Of a stretch of DNA of 23,245 bases, positions 1-6,941 are shown piece after piece. The notes beneath the pieces are model-generated. The model ran no database searches. It saw only the letters and a list, made by a program, of their open reading frames with translations, and was not told the origin of the DNA. The stretch's first letter is position 1, and every line of letters begins with the position of its first letter. The position numbers and the translations under genes were made by a program. This stretch comes from Bacteroidota bacterium (GTDB taxonomy: Bacteria; Bacteroidota; Bacteroidia; Chitinophagales; Chitinophagaceae), in the NCBI GenBank assembly GCA_023430465.1, contig JAEZAM010000006.1, forward strand, positions 1 to 23,245. The letters run 5' to 3'.

Positions 1-13
1 CTGGTACTTCACA

Positions 14-184
14 AAGGACGCGCATTGGATACAATGGGGAAAAAGAATACGGCATAACATGCGCGGCCGAAGGCAAAGCTGGCGGGCGCCTGTGGAGTGT
101 AACTGATTATAATCGGTACACGAAGCGCCATCGTCAGCTTTAGCGCATCACTATGCCGTATTCCCCCATTGGATCCGAGCGCAG
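14..184. repeat. 171-bp imperfect palindromic element, copy 1
   Basis: A non-coding element repeated at 300-470 with a constant 286-base offset and no net length change. Its ends are inverted: the left arm around 24-55 (ATTGGATACAATGGGG, then AATACGGCATA) matches the reverse complement of 152-176. A second inner pair, AAAGCTG near 82 and CAGCTTT near 135, extends the fold into a long hairpin. The apex (about 93-120) has its own stem, GTGTAACTGAT against ATCGGTACAC. It looks like a MITE-like or REP-like palindromic repeat. No transposase gene is nearby, so mobility is inferred only from form and duplication. Confidence 0.75.
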
Positions 185-220
185 TTTTTGTCTCTTTGTC
201 TGAAGACTCGTTTATGAGGG

Positions 221-274
221 CCCTTCGATACGCTAACTCACTTCGTTCGTTAGCTACTCAGGGACCGGGGCGTA
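221..274. repeat. REP-like palindrome between the two element copies
   Basis: GCTAAC at 232-237 and GTTAGC at 249-254 form a 6-bp stem with an 11-base loop, inside a sequence type often dispersed between Bacteroidota genes (from memory, not searched). It runs into GGACCGGGGCGTA at 262-274, which recurs exactly at 23231-23243 at the other end of the window. Confidence 0.5.
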
Positions 275-299
275 TTTGGTTTCCCAGGAAATGACCGGC

Positions 300-470
300 A
301 AGGACGCGCCTTGGATCCAATGGGGAAAAAGAATACGGCATAACATGCGCGGCCGAAGGTAAAGCTGGCGGGCGCCCGGGGGATATAACTAACCGACATA
401 ACTGCACGAAGCGCCATCGTCAGCTTTAGCGCATCACTATGCCGTATTCCCCCATTGGATCCGAGCGCAG
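300..470. repeat. 171-bp imperfect palindromic element, copy 2
   Basis: Second copy of the element at 14-184. The outer arms are nearly identical to copy 1, while the central 35 or so bases (about 378-415) differ strongly and no longer form the apical stem of copy 1. Here the terminal inverted repeat is cleaner: GGATCCAATGGGG at 313-325 pairs with CCCCATTGGATCC at 450-462. Conserved arms with a variable loop are what a structured element under arm-pairing constraint would show. The short open frames crossing it are not convincing genes. Confidence 0.75.
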
Positions 471-477
471 TTTTTTT

Positions 478-505
478 TGCCTCTTTTTTTTTGAAAAAAA
501 AGAGG
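478..505. other. A/T-rich hairpin
   Basis: CCTC plus a T run (480-491) pairs with an A run plus GAGG ending at 505, giving a stem of about 11-12 bp with a minimal loop. It directly follows a T tract at the end of element copy 2. It resembles a weak intrinsic terminator, but the stem is almost all A:T and no upstream gene is visible, so its role is unclear. Confidence 0.4.
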
Positions 506-548
506 ATGGAGAGTGCGGGACGCGGGGAGGCTGGTAAGGAGAGTTTCC

Positions 549-588
549 CGCAAATCCCGAGGGATCGGGACGAAGTCTCGGAAGCAAA
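549..588. repeat. Dispersed palindromic repeat, 5' copy
   Basis: CGCAAATCCCGAGG (549-562) and TCGGAAGCAAA (578-588) recur in the same order at 23194-23220, where a 15-base middle segment is replaced by 2 bases. The copy here contains a stem TCCCGA/TCGGGA (555-570). The remaining sequence to 696 shows nothing else recognisable and no convincing gene. Confidence 0.55.
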
Positions 589-696
589 AGAAGCAATAAG
601 CAAAGCATATAGAGGCCATCCAGCACCCTACCTTCGCTCCGGCAGGCAGGCCCGAATCTCGAATACCGATATTTGCCCTGCCGAAACAGAGAACCT

Positions 697-1260
697 ATGA
701 CAGAGAAAGAAAAAAAATCTATCAGCAAATTCCTCAGCTATATACTTCGACATAACCCGCAGCAACTCGGCCTCGAACTGCGAGACGGGGGATGGGTCAG
801 GGTTGATAAACTGCTTGCAGCAATGCGATCAACCGGTTCCGCAATGACCATCGATGATTTGAAGGAAATAGTGACCACCAACGCTAAACAACGGTTTGCC
901 TTCAATGAAGACCTTTCCGAGATACGCGCCAACCAGGGCCACTCCCTCGATGTGGATCTTGCGCTCGAAGCCAGGCAGCCTCCCTCCGAACTCTATCATG
1001 GTACTGCGTCGATACACCTGCACAGTATCAGGGAAAATGGCATTCTGAAAATGAACAGGCATCACGTACACCTGAGCGCAGACCGTGAAACAGCCCGGCA
1101 GGTGGGAACCCGCCACGGTAAAGCAGTGGTGCTGATCATTGAAGCGGAAAAGATGTGGCAGGAGGGCAGCTTATTTTTGCTAAGCAACAACGGCGTGTGG
1201 CTGACCGAGGTTGTGCCCGCAAGGTTTATTAAAGCAATGCCGGATACTGATACACTATAA
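697..1260 (+). CDS. kptA: RNA 2'-phosphotransferase (KptA/Tpt1 family)
   Basis: Family function: removes an internal RNA 2'-phosphate using NAD+, releasing ADP-ribose 1''-2'' cyclic phosphate and nicotinamide; in eukaryotes this is the last step of tRNA splicing, while the bacterial substrate is unsettled. The 187-residue product has the family layout: an N-terminal winged-helix part with LSYILRHNP (Arg18-His19, expected catalytic pair), DGGW at 30-33, and KQRFAF (Arg66); then the ADP-ribosyltransferase-like half with LYHGT, an Arg in IRENGI, VHLS, and NNGVWLTEVVP near the end. All expected catalytic positions are present. I chose ATG 697 over the in-frame TTG at 673 because family proteins begin just before the SKFLSYILRH helix. 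It appears to be a single gene; a lipoprotein gene follows 88 bases later. Confidence 0.93.
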   Translation: MTEKEKKSISKFLSYILRHNPQQLGLELRDGGWVRVDKLLAAMRSTGSAMTIDDLKEIVTTNAKQRFAFNEDLSEIRANQGHSLDVDLALEARQPPSELYHGTASIHLHSIRENGILKMNRHHVHLSADRETARQVGTRHGKAVVLIIEAEKMWQEGSLFLLSNNGVWLTEVVPARFIKAMPDTDTL

Positions 1261-1348
1261 GATCGCCGTTCATTAGTTCGCACGCTCCGTTTGGAATCCA
1301 GCCGGGTTTATGATTTCACCATTCCCGCAATTTTGCGGAAACTTTTTT

Positions 1349-1879
1349 ATGCGCCTTTCCATCTTACTCCTTGTGCTGGGCACCCTGTTGTCCTGCACCG
1401 CCAACAAACCGGAAGATTATTTCAACCGGGCAATTCTCAACACCAACCTGCTGGTAAGCTTTATAGGTGACGGTATGCAGCGTGAACTCGCATCGCCTTC
1501 GTCACGCCTCAACAAGGACGGTTCTATCGGTTCCATGACTGCGGCAGAGGTGTTGGAAATGAGGGCGGATGCCGTCCGGGAGTCACTCAAAAAGGTCCGC
1601 GGGCTCGAAGTAACGGATGAGACGAAAGCTATGCTTCAGACGTCAATTGCCTTGCACGAGACCGTGCTTGAATCGGCTGATGGGGAATATGCAAAACTTG
1701 CAAAATTATACGACAGCAAAGCAAGCCAGGATGTAGTCGATGCCGAAGCCGCACGCATAGCGGAGAAATACCATGCGCGGATGGCCACCCTGCACAATTC
1801 ACTTATATCCATCGGCAAGGTGTATGCCGCTGCCCACGAGATCCCGGTGCAATGGGATGTCCAGACCAGCCCGCGCTGA
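1349..1879 (+). CDS. Small predicted lipoprotein, function unknown
   Basis: A 176-residue product. Starting at ATG 1349 gives a classic lipoprotein signal: Met-Arg, a leucine-rich stretch, then LLSC with the lipidated Cys at residue 16. The in-frame ATG at 1310 would add 13 residues before this signal and is less likely. The mature part is mostly charged and probably helical (AAEVLEMRADAVRESLKKV region, then a long Glu/Ala-rich helix), with no enzyme motif I recognise. A small hairpin, CCGCAA/TTGCGG at 1325-1338, lies just upstream of the chosen start. The protein is probably anchored in the outer or inner membrane facing the periplasm. No family assignment is offered. Confidence 0.75.
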   Translation: MRLSILLLVLGTLLSCTANKPEDYFNRAILNTNLLVSFIGDGMQRELASPSSRLNKDGSIGSMTAAEVLEMRADAVRESLKKVRGLEVTDETKAMLQTSIALHETVLESADGEYAKLAKLYDSKASQDVVDAEAARIAEKYHARMATLHNSLISIGKVYAAAHEIPVQWDVQTSPR

Positions 1880-1899
1880 GAAGCAATGAGCCGCAACAT

Positions 1900-1932
1900 T
1901 TTGCGCTGCGTTTTTCCATTGCCTTATCTTTG
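1900..1932 (+). promoter_or_regulatory. Bacteroidota-type promoter for the glycan gene pair
   Basis: TTTG at 1900-1903 (-33 element) is followed after 21 bases by TATCTTTG at 1925-1932, a full match to the TAnnTTTG -7 consensus. Transcription would start near 1939, about a dozen bases before ATG 1951. This supports the choice of 1951 rather than an upstream in-frame ATG at 1852. Confidence 0.65.
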
Positions 1933-1950
1933 AGCATTAAACAATGCTGC

Positions 1951-2925
1951 ATGTTGAAAATCGGGCTATTTGGCGTAGGGCATCTTGGAAAATTTCACCT
2001 GAATAACTGGAAGGACATCGCGGGTGTGGAAGTAGTGGGCTTCTTCGATCCAAATGATGATACGGCCAAAGAGGTTTCGGAGAAATACCAGCTCCCGCGA
2101 TTCCTGGATCCCGATCTGCTGATGGACGCCTGCGACGCCATCGATGTAGTGGCACCCACCAACCATCATTTCACCTGGTGCGAGAAAGCGATCAAGAAAG
2201 GGAAGCATGTATTTGTGGAAAAGCCACTCGCCCATACGATGGACGAGGCACGGCAACTGGTGAAACTGGCGCAGGAGTCGGGGATCAAGTTCCAGGTAGG
2301 CCATGTCGAACGTTTCAACCCGGCATTCCTGGCTGTTGCGGAAATGTCACTGAGCCCCATGTTTATCGAAGTGCATCGCCTGGCGCAGTTCAATCCCCGC
2401 GGCACGGAAGTGAGTGTGATCCTCGACCTGATGATCCACGATATCGATATCATCCTGTCGATCGTAAAAAGCGACGTGAAATCTATATCCGCGAGCGGAG
2501 TAGGGGTGCTGACCGAAACACCAGACATCGCCAACGTGCGTATTGAATTTCACAATGGCTGCGTAGCCAACCTTACCAGCAGCAGGATATCCATGAAGAA
2601 AATGCGGAAGATGCGCCTGTTTCAAAAGGACGCTTACATCGGCATAGACTTCCTGAACAAAAAAACAGAGATCATCCGGCTTAAAGAACCAAAGGATTCC
2701 AACGTTTTTGCCTTCGACATCGAAACTGCCTCAGGCGTGAAGACGATTGCAGTAGCAAATCCTGTGATACCTGAGGTCAATGCAATTCGCCGTGAGCTGG
2801 AAGAGTTTCGTGATGCGATACGCAACAATACCCGGACTATTGTCTCAGAGATGGACGGGCTGATGGCGATGGACGTAGCTCACCAGATCCTCCAGAAAAT
2901 AGGACACAACGTGATCAGCAGATAG
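1951..2925 (+). CDS. Gfo/Idh/MocA family NAD(P)-dependent oxidoreductase
   Basis: A 324-residue dehydrogenase. The Rossmann N-terminus has GVGHLG (Gly8, Gly10, Gly13) for dinucleotide binding. The family EKP motif is at 90-92 (FVEKPLA), with Lys91 the expected catalytic lysine, and DLMIHDIDI at 159-167 supplies the conserved active-site Asp/His. The C-terminal half is the alpha/beta substrate domain. Members oxidise or reduce sugar rings, often nucleotide-sugars such as UDP-GlcNAc-type substrates. The exact substrate cannot be read here, but the next gene, two bases downstream, is a lipid-carrier sugar transferase, which points to surface polysaccharide or glycolipid synthesis. ATG 1951 is preferred because the protein then starts directly with the Rossmann strand (MLKIGLFG) and sits just behind the promoter at 1900-1932. 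Confidence 0.9.
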   Translation: MLKIGLFGVGHLGKFHLNNWKDIAGVEVVGFFDPNDDTAKEVSEKYQLPRFLDPDLLMDACDAIDVVAPTNHHFTWCEKAIKKGKHVFVEKPLAHTMDEARQLVKLAQESGIKFQVGHVERFNPAFLAVAEMSLSPMFIEVHRLAQFNPRGTEVSVILDLMIHDIDIILSIVKSDVKSISASGVGVLTETPDIANVRIEFHNGCVANLTSSRISMKKMRKMRLFQKDAYIGIDFLNKKTEIIRLKEPKDSNVFAFDIETASGVKTIAVANPVIPEVNAIRRELEEFRDAIRNNTRTIVSEMDGLMAMDVAHQILQKIGHNVISR

Positions 2926-2927
2926 GG

Positions 2928-4337
2928 ATGAAGCAGGAAAAGCCCATATCCATTGCCTGGTATGCCGTTTCGGACTATCTTGCTGCTGCGCTTGCCTGGC
3001 TTGGGTTCTACGCCTTCCGGACACACCTGCTCAATGATACGGGCGCATATCCTATCAGCCTGATTTCCTGGTTCTACATACTCGTGATCGTACCTGCCGG
3101 ATGGCTTGCGTTGTTGTCGCTGGCGGGAAGCTATCATTCACTTTATAAAAAATCCAGGCTGGCGGAGTTTACTTCCACCTTCGTATGCAGCATCATCGCC
3201 AGTGCCGTATTATGCCTGGTATTCACCACCGATGACCCGCATATCTCGCGCTCATATTATTATGTATCATTTGCAGCGCTCACGGCCTTGCTGTTCATAT
3301 TGACATTTACAGGCCGCTGGATCTTACTCGAAAAAGTAAAGCGGCAGTTACTCAATGGCAGTGTCAGTTTCAATGCACTGATGATTGGCAGCCGCGAGAC
3401 GGCCATCCGCATGTTTCGCCAGACAGCGGATAACCTGCGCGATGGTGGTTACCGCTACGCGGGCTATATTTCACCCGAACCTGGCCCCGGAGAAGAGATA
3501 CAGAAATTGTTGCCGAGGCTCGGTGAGCTATCACAACTTGAACAGGTGATCGACGCCCATGACGTGCGCCAGGTAGTATTGGCCATTGAAAAATCGGAAC
3601 ACTCCCTGCTCGAAAGTATCGTCAGGAGATTGAGTGACAAGGATGTCGAAATCAAAATTCAACCAGACACACTCGATATAATTTCTGGGTCTGTAAAGAC
3701 CAATAATATCCTTGGTGCCGCGCTGATCGATATCAACACCAACCTGTTGCCGGAATGGCAACTGCACGTCAAGCGCCTGATCGATGTGGGTGCGGCGGTA
3801 TTGAGTGGTGTTCTGCTGTTGCCGTTGATGTTGTATGCTGCCATCCGCGTAAAAGCAGGTGATGGCGGCTCCATCTTTTACAGGCAGGAAAGGATCGGCT
3901 ATAAGGGCAAGCCATTTACCATGTATAAATTCAGGTCGATGATACCGGACGCAGAAAAGAACGGGCCGGCCCTGTCATCCGACAACGATCCGCGTATCAC
4001 GCGCTGGGGACGCACCATGCGTAAATGGCGTATCGATGAACTTCCGCAATTGTTGAATATTCTGCTGGGTGAAATGAGCCTCGTGGGTCCCCGCCCTGAA
4101 CGAAAATATTATGTCGACCAGTTGACCGCCGGTTTTCCTTATTACAAATACCTCCTCAAGGTAAAGCCTGGCCTCACAAGCTGGGGCATGGTGCAATTCG
4201 GCTATGCAGAAAACGTAGAAGAGATGATCACGCGCAGCAAATTTGATCTCCTCTACATAGAAAACATCTCACTCGCCCTCGATTTCAAAATCATGATCCA
4301 CACACTGCGTATAATATTCAAAGGAAAGGGTAAATGA
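2928..4337 (+). CDS. Polyprenyl-phosphate sugar-1-phosphate transferase (WbaP/WcaJ-like)
   Basis: A 469-residue membrane enzyme that would transfer a sugar-1-phosphate from a nucleotide sugar to undecaprenyl phosphate, the first step in building an exopolysaccharide or O-antigen repeat unit. About four N-terminal membrane segments (roughly residues 6-130) are followed by a soluble CoA-binding-like domain (about 140-265) with a typical GS-E-T turn. A further membrane or re-entrant helix begins at KRLIDV (about 280), and the bacterial sugar transferase catalytic domain carries FYRQERIGYKGKPF, MYKFRSM, WRIDELPQLLN (Asp370-Glu371) and GPRPE (387-391). Length and order match the polyisoprenyl-phosphate hexose-1-phosphate transferase family. 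The start is two bases after the preceding stop, so the pair is surely co-transcribed. Sugar specificity is not determinable. Confidence 0.92.
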   Translation: MKQEKPISIAWYAVSDYLAAALAWLGFYAFRTHLLNDTGAYPISLISWFYILVIVPAGWLALLSLAGSYHSLYKKSRLAEFTSTFVCSIIASAVLCLVFTTDDPHISRSYYYVSFAALTALLFILTFTGRWILLEKVKRQLLNGSVSFNALMIGSRETAIRMFRQTADNLRDGGYRYAGYISPEPGPGEEIQKLLPRLGELSQLEQVIDAHDVRQVVLAIEKSEHSLLESIVRRLSDKDVEIKIQPDTLDIISGSVKTNNILGAALIDINTNLLPEWQLHVKRLIDVGAAVLSGVLLLPLMLYAAIRVKAGDGGSIFYRQERIGYKGKPFTMYKFRSMIPDAEKNGPALSSDNDPRITRWGRTMRKWRIDELPQLLNILLGEMSLVGPRPERKYYVDQLTAGFPYYKYLLKVKPGLTSWGMVQFGYAENVEEMITRSKFDLLYIENISLALDFKIMIHTLRIIFKGKGK

Positions 4338-4368
4338 TAGGGGATTCGGGATGCGAGATACGGGATGT
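4338..4368. repeat. Short GGGAT-rich intergenic repeat
   Basis: Right after the sugar-transferase stop, variants of GGGATTC/GGGATGCGAGATAC are tandemly arranged (about 4341-4368). This resembles the GGGAT-type low-complexity repeats scattered between Bacteroidota genes. The rest of the gap to 4552 shows no gene or terminator that I can support. Confidence 0.35.
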
Positions 4369-4552
4369 ACATTATTAATATCGAAGGGTCCTGAAATCCA
4401 GATGCGGGCTACGCCGTGGAGAAAACCGTGGGCTATTTTCCCCGTCTCATACCGTACATACCAGGAAGTGTTCGCTGAAACGTGCTGGCACCATTTTTTG
4501 TGCAGGCATTATGATTAGCTGAAACAAGTTTTCTTTCATTAAAATCATGATT

Positions 4553-5707
4553 ATGCTGGCAATGACCTATCGCGGGCCGTTCCGTGTGCGTGCGGAACGA
4601 AAAGCCGATCCCGAAATTTTGCATCCCCGTGATGCCATCGTTCGTGTTAACCGCTCCTGCATCTGTGGTTCTGATCTTCATCTCTACAATGGTCTCGTTC
4701 CCGACACGCGGGTGGGTCAGACCTTTGGGCATGAATTCATCGGCGATGTTGTGGAGATCGGTTCTGACGTACACAATCTCAAAGTGGGTGACCGTGTCCT
4801 TATCCCTTTCAATATAGCTTGCGGACAATGTTCCTTCTGCAAGCAAAAACTTTATGGCAATTGCCATGAGTCAAATTCATCTGCAACAGCCGTTGGAGGG
4901 ATCTACGGCTACTCCCATACTGCCGGAGGATTCGATGGAGGCCAGGCCGAATATGTGCGCGTGCCTTATGCAGATGTAGGTCCTGAAAAAATACCCGACT
5001 GGATGGACCTCGATGATGCCGTTATGCTGACCGATGCATGCCCCACTGGTTACCAGGCGGCCGAGATGGCTGGCATAAAGCCGGGTGACACCGTCGTTGT
5101 TTTTGGGGCAGGACCGGTCGGTATCATGGCTGCAAGATCCGCATGGCTGTTTGGTGCGGGCCGTGTCATTGTTATCGACCACGTTGAATACCGGCTGGAC
5201 TTCGTCCGCAAATACGCACCTTGCGAAGCTTACAACTTCAGGTCATTGGGCGATCCCGTGGTTTTTCTTAAGAAAACTACCGACTGGTATGGCGCTGATG
5301 TGTGTATCGATGCTGTAGGAGCAGATGCTGCAGGCAATGCCGTGGCTACCATCACCGGCCGGAAAATACCAATGCAGGGTGGTGCACCCACGGCACTCCA
5401 GTGGGCCATCAATGGTGTGAAGAAAGGCGGGATCATTTCAGTGGTCGGGGTGTACGGCCCGATAGGAACGATGGTGCCATTCGGTAACATCGTCAACAAA
5501 GGCCTGACCATTCGTGCCAACCAGGCATCGGTCAAGCGCCTGCTTCCACGACTCATCGGTCATATCCAGAACGGCATACTCAGTCCCAAAGACCTTATCA
5601 CTCACCGTTTGCCGCTGGAAGAGATCTCCGATGCATACAGGATATTCTCAGATAAACTCGATAACTGCATCAAACCAATACTCATCCCACCCGCAGCGCG
5701 GGCTTAA
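4553..5707 (+). CDS. Zinc-dependent alcohol dehydrogenase (MDR family)
   Basis: A 384-residue medium-chain dehydrogenase/reductase. Catalytic zinc ligands are Cys38 (in CGSDLH) and His60-Glu61 (GHEF). The structural zinc loop has four Cys at 90, 93, 96 and 104. The NAD-binding Rossmann motif GAGPVG is at 185-190, with an acidic residue at the end of the next strand (VIVID). The overall form resembles the glutathione-independent formaldehyde/threonine-type zinc dehydrogenases that open with MLAMTYRGP. ATGs at 4547, 4553 and 4562 are all in frame; 4553 matches the usual family N-terminus. The substrate is unknown. An unrecognised tail-anchored gene begins 11 bases after the stop, suggesting a two-gene operon that ends at the terminator at 6241. 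Confidence 0.9.
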   Translation: MLAMTYRGPFRVRAERKADPEILHPRDAIVRVNRSCICGSDLHLYNGLVPDTRVGQTFGHEFIGDVVEIGSDVHNLKVGDRVLIPFNIACGQCSFCKQKLYGNCHESNSSATAVGGIYGYSHTAGGFDGGQAEYVRVPYADVGPEKIPDWMDLDDAVMLTDACPTGYQAAEMAGIKPGDTVVVFGAGPVGIMAARSAWLFGAGRVIVIDHVEYRLDFVRKYAPCEAYNFRSLGDPVVFLKKTTDWYGADVCIDAVGADAAGNAVATITGRKIPMQGGAPTALQWAINGVKKGGIISVVGVYGPIGTMVPFGNIVNKGLTIRANQASVKRLLPRLIGHIQNGILSPKDLITHRLPLEEISDAYRIFSDKLDNCIKPILIPPAARA

Positions 5708-5718
5708 AAATATTTTTT

Positions 5719-6213
5719 ATGGAAAAAACAATCAATCCACAGGAAGTAAAAGGATGGGGCATCGATGCCGATCCTGAAAATGAGCCCACCTATCCAATGA
5801 AACATTGGACAGGTGATGATCACAAGCGATCCAACTGGGAACGGCCTCCTCTCCAGCCGGACAATCACCAGGAATTTCATTCAAATGAACGTCCGGGTAT
5901 GAGTGCGGTCTATGGAACATCTGTGCCACCGTCAGGGCTAAGCGGAATGTTGCGGAAAAAAGCGTTCGAGTACAGCGAAAATCATTACGGTCATTGGCTT
6001 GGGCTGATGGCGGCTGACCGGATCAACGTGGTGGAAGGAATTGTGTCTGACATTGCAAAGGGAACCATACCCAACATCTTTGCCGAACGTGGATGGAAAG
6101 CAGAGTGGAAATACAACCGCAAAGAACTGGCAACAAAAGTCTTCGTTACCGTGGCGGCCGCCACAGCATTGATCTTCTGGCTGCGCAAGAAACGAAAACA
6201 TGTAGCTGGTTAA
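5719..6213 (+). CDS. Hypothetical protein with C-terminal membrane anchor
   Basis: A 164-residue protein I do not recognise. Residues 1-60 are polar and rich in Pro, Trp, His and Asn (likely disordered, beginning with a GWGIDADPENEPTYP-like segment). The middle (about 63-125) looks folded, with a conserved-looking GLSGMLRKKAFEYSE and a helical DRINVVEGIVSDI segment. Residues about 138-156 form one hydrophobic helix, followed by a positive tail (RKKRKH), consistent with a tail anchor whose N-terminus is cytoplasmic. It starts 11 bases after the alcohol dehydrogenase stop and shares its terminator. It may tether or support that enzyme at the membrane, but this is only a context guess. Confidence 0.8.
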   Translation: MEKTINPQEVKGWGIDADPENEPTYPMKHWTGDDHKRSNWERPPLQPDNHQEFHSNERPGMSAVYGTSVPPSGLSGMLRKKAFEYSENHYGHWLGLMAADRINVVEGIVSDIAKGTIPNIFAERGWKAEWKYNRKELATKVFVTVAAATALIFWLRKKRKHVAG

Positions 6214-6240
6214 CAGGGAAGCCAATCCGAATTTCATTCA

Positions 6241-6269
6241 AAACAGCAGATGTTATCTGCTGTTTTTTT
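6241..6269 (+). terminator. Intrinsic terminator after the dehydrogenase pair
   Basis: A perfect 10-bp stem AAACAGCAGA / TCTGCTGTTT (6241-6250 with 6256-6265), loop TGTTA, followed by a T run. It separates the dehydrogenase operon from the phytochrome operon. Confidence 0.88.
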
Positions 6270-6374
6270 GTTATCTGTTCCGTCCTGAACCCGCCGATTT
6301 TAATTGTGCCTTTACCACTATCTTTATAGCTGGATTCGATTCATTTTTTCCTATAAAACAAGGGGAGAATTTCA

Positions 6375-6941
6375 ATGTTTTCAGATCAACTGAGAGAGAT
6401 GACCATGCCTGCTCACCAGGCGCTCGAGAAAAGATTAGTCAGCCACATTAAGAACATTACAACACCCGGCCAATACGTTTCCCTGCTAAAAGTGATGTAT
6501 GGATATCATAAGCCCCTGGAGATAATTCTTCAGCCGTATGTAAGGCATGATATAAGCCGTCGTTCCGCTGATAATATCCTGGCAGACATTGCCCATTTCA
6601 AACCCGGGTACCAACCTGACATCAGGTATTGCGCATCCCTTCCCGAAGTTGCTGATAGGGCGGATGCACTTGGATGCCTCTATGTTTCCGAGGGCTCCAC
6701 CTTAGGGGGAGTGCATGTGGCGAATATGATCGCCCGGAAACTGCAGATCGATACAACAGCCGGTTTCAGTTTTTTCCTCGCGTATGGCGACAGGACCAAA
6801 GAAATGTGGGAGCAGTTTAAGGAACTTCTCAACCAGCCACATACCGAAGAAGCGAAGGAAAAAATGTTAAAGAGTGCGGCCAGCACATTCACCACCTTAA
6901 ACAATTGGATTGTCTCGAATGAACCAGTCATCGCCGGGTAA
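6375..6941 (+). CDS. bphO: Biliverdin-producing heme oxygenase (bacteriophytochrome-associated)
   Basis: A 188-residue heme oxygenase that would open heme to biliverdin, CO and iron, supplying the chromophore for the phytochrome encoded next. Features: the proximal heme ligand region MPAHQALEK (His14), all-helical composition, and the distal helix signature GCLYVSEGSTLGG at 100-112, typical of the BphO branch. Length is near the family norm of about 190. An unusually good ribosome-binding sequence for this phylum, AGGGGAG at 6361-6367, sits 7 bases before the ATG. The last 23 bases overlap the start of the phytochrome gene, implying translational coupling. A plausible but imperfect -7 element (TATCTTTA at 6319-6326) lies upstream. 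Confidence 0.93.
   Translation: MFSDQLREMTMPAHQALEKRLVSHIKNITTPGQYVSLLKVMYGYHKPLEIILQPYVRHDISRRSADNILADIAHFKPGYQPDIRYCASLPEVADRADALGCLYVSEGSTLGGVHVANMIARKLQIDTTAGFSFFLAYGDRTKEMWEQFKELLNQPHTEEAKEKMLKSAASTFTTLNNWIVSNEPVIAG

Noticed and set aside
14..470. CRISPR-like repeat-spacer array
   Set aside because: Only two long copies exist, they are palindromic over their full length, and there are no regular short spacers or cas genes.
673..696. Longer kptA start at a TTG
   Set aside because: The 8 extra residues precede the family N-terminus; ATG 697 fits better.
455..700. 81-residue open frame (+) over the hairpin and dispersed repeat
   Set aside because: It crosses a poly-A/T hairpin and repeat sequence, has no recognisable domain and overlaps the kptA start; no promoter or homology signal supports it.
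250..728. Minus-strand open frames of 60-117 residues
   Set aside because: They are read through the palindromic repeats and T/A runs and have low-complexity composition (runs of Phe and Lys).
1852..1950. Longer start for the Gfo/Idh/MocA gene
   Set aside because: It would overlap the preceding lipoprotein gene and run through the TAnnTTTG promoter; the Rossmann strand begins at ATG 1951.
6298..6326. Promoter before heme oxygenase (TATCTTTA)
   Set aside because: The final G of the -7 consensus is missing and no -33 element is at the right distance, so it is mentioned only as a possibility.
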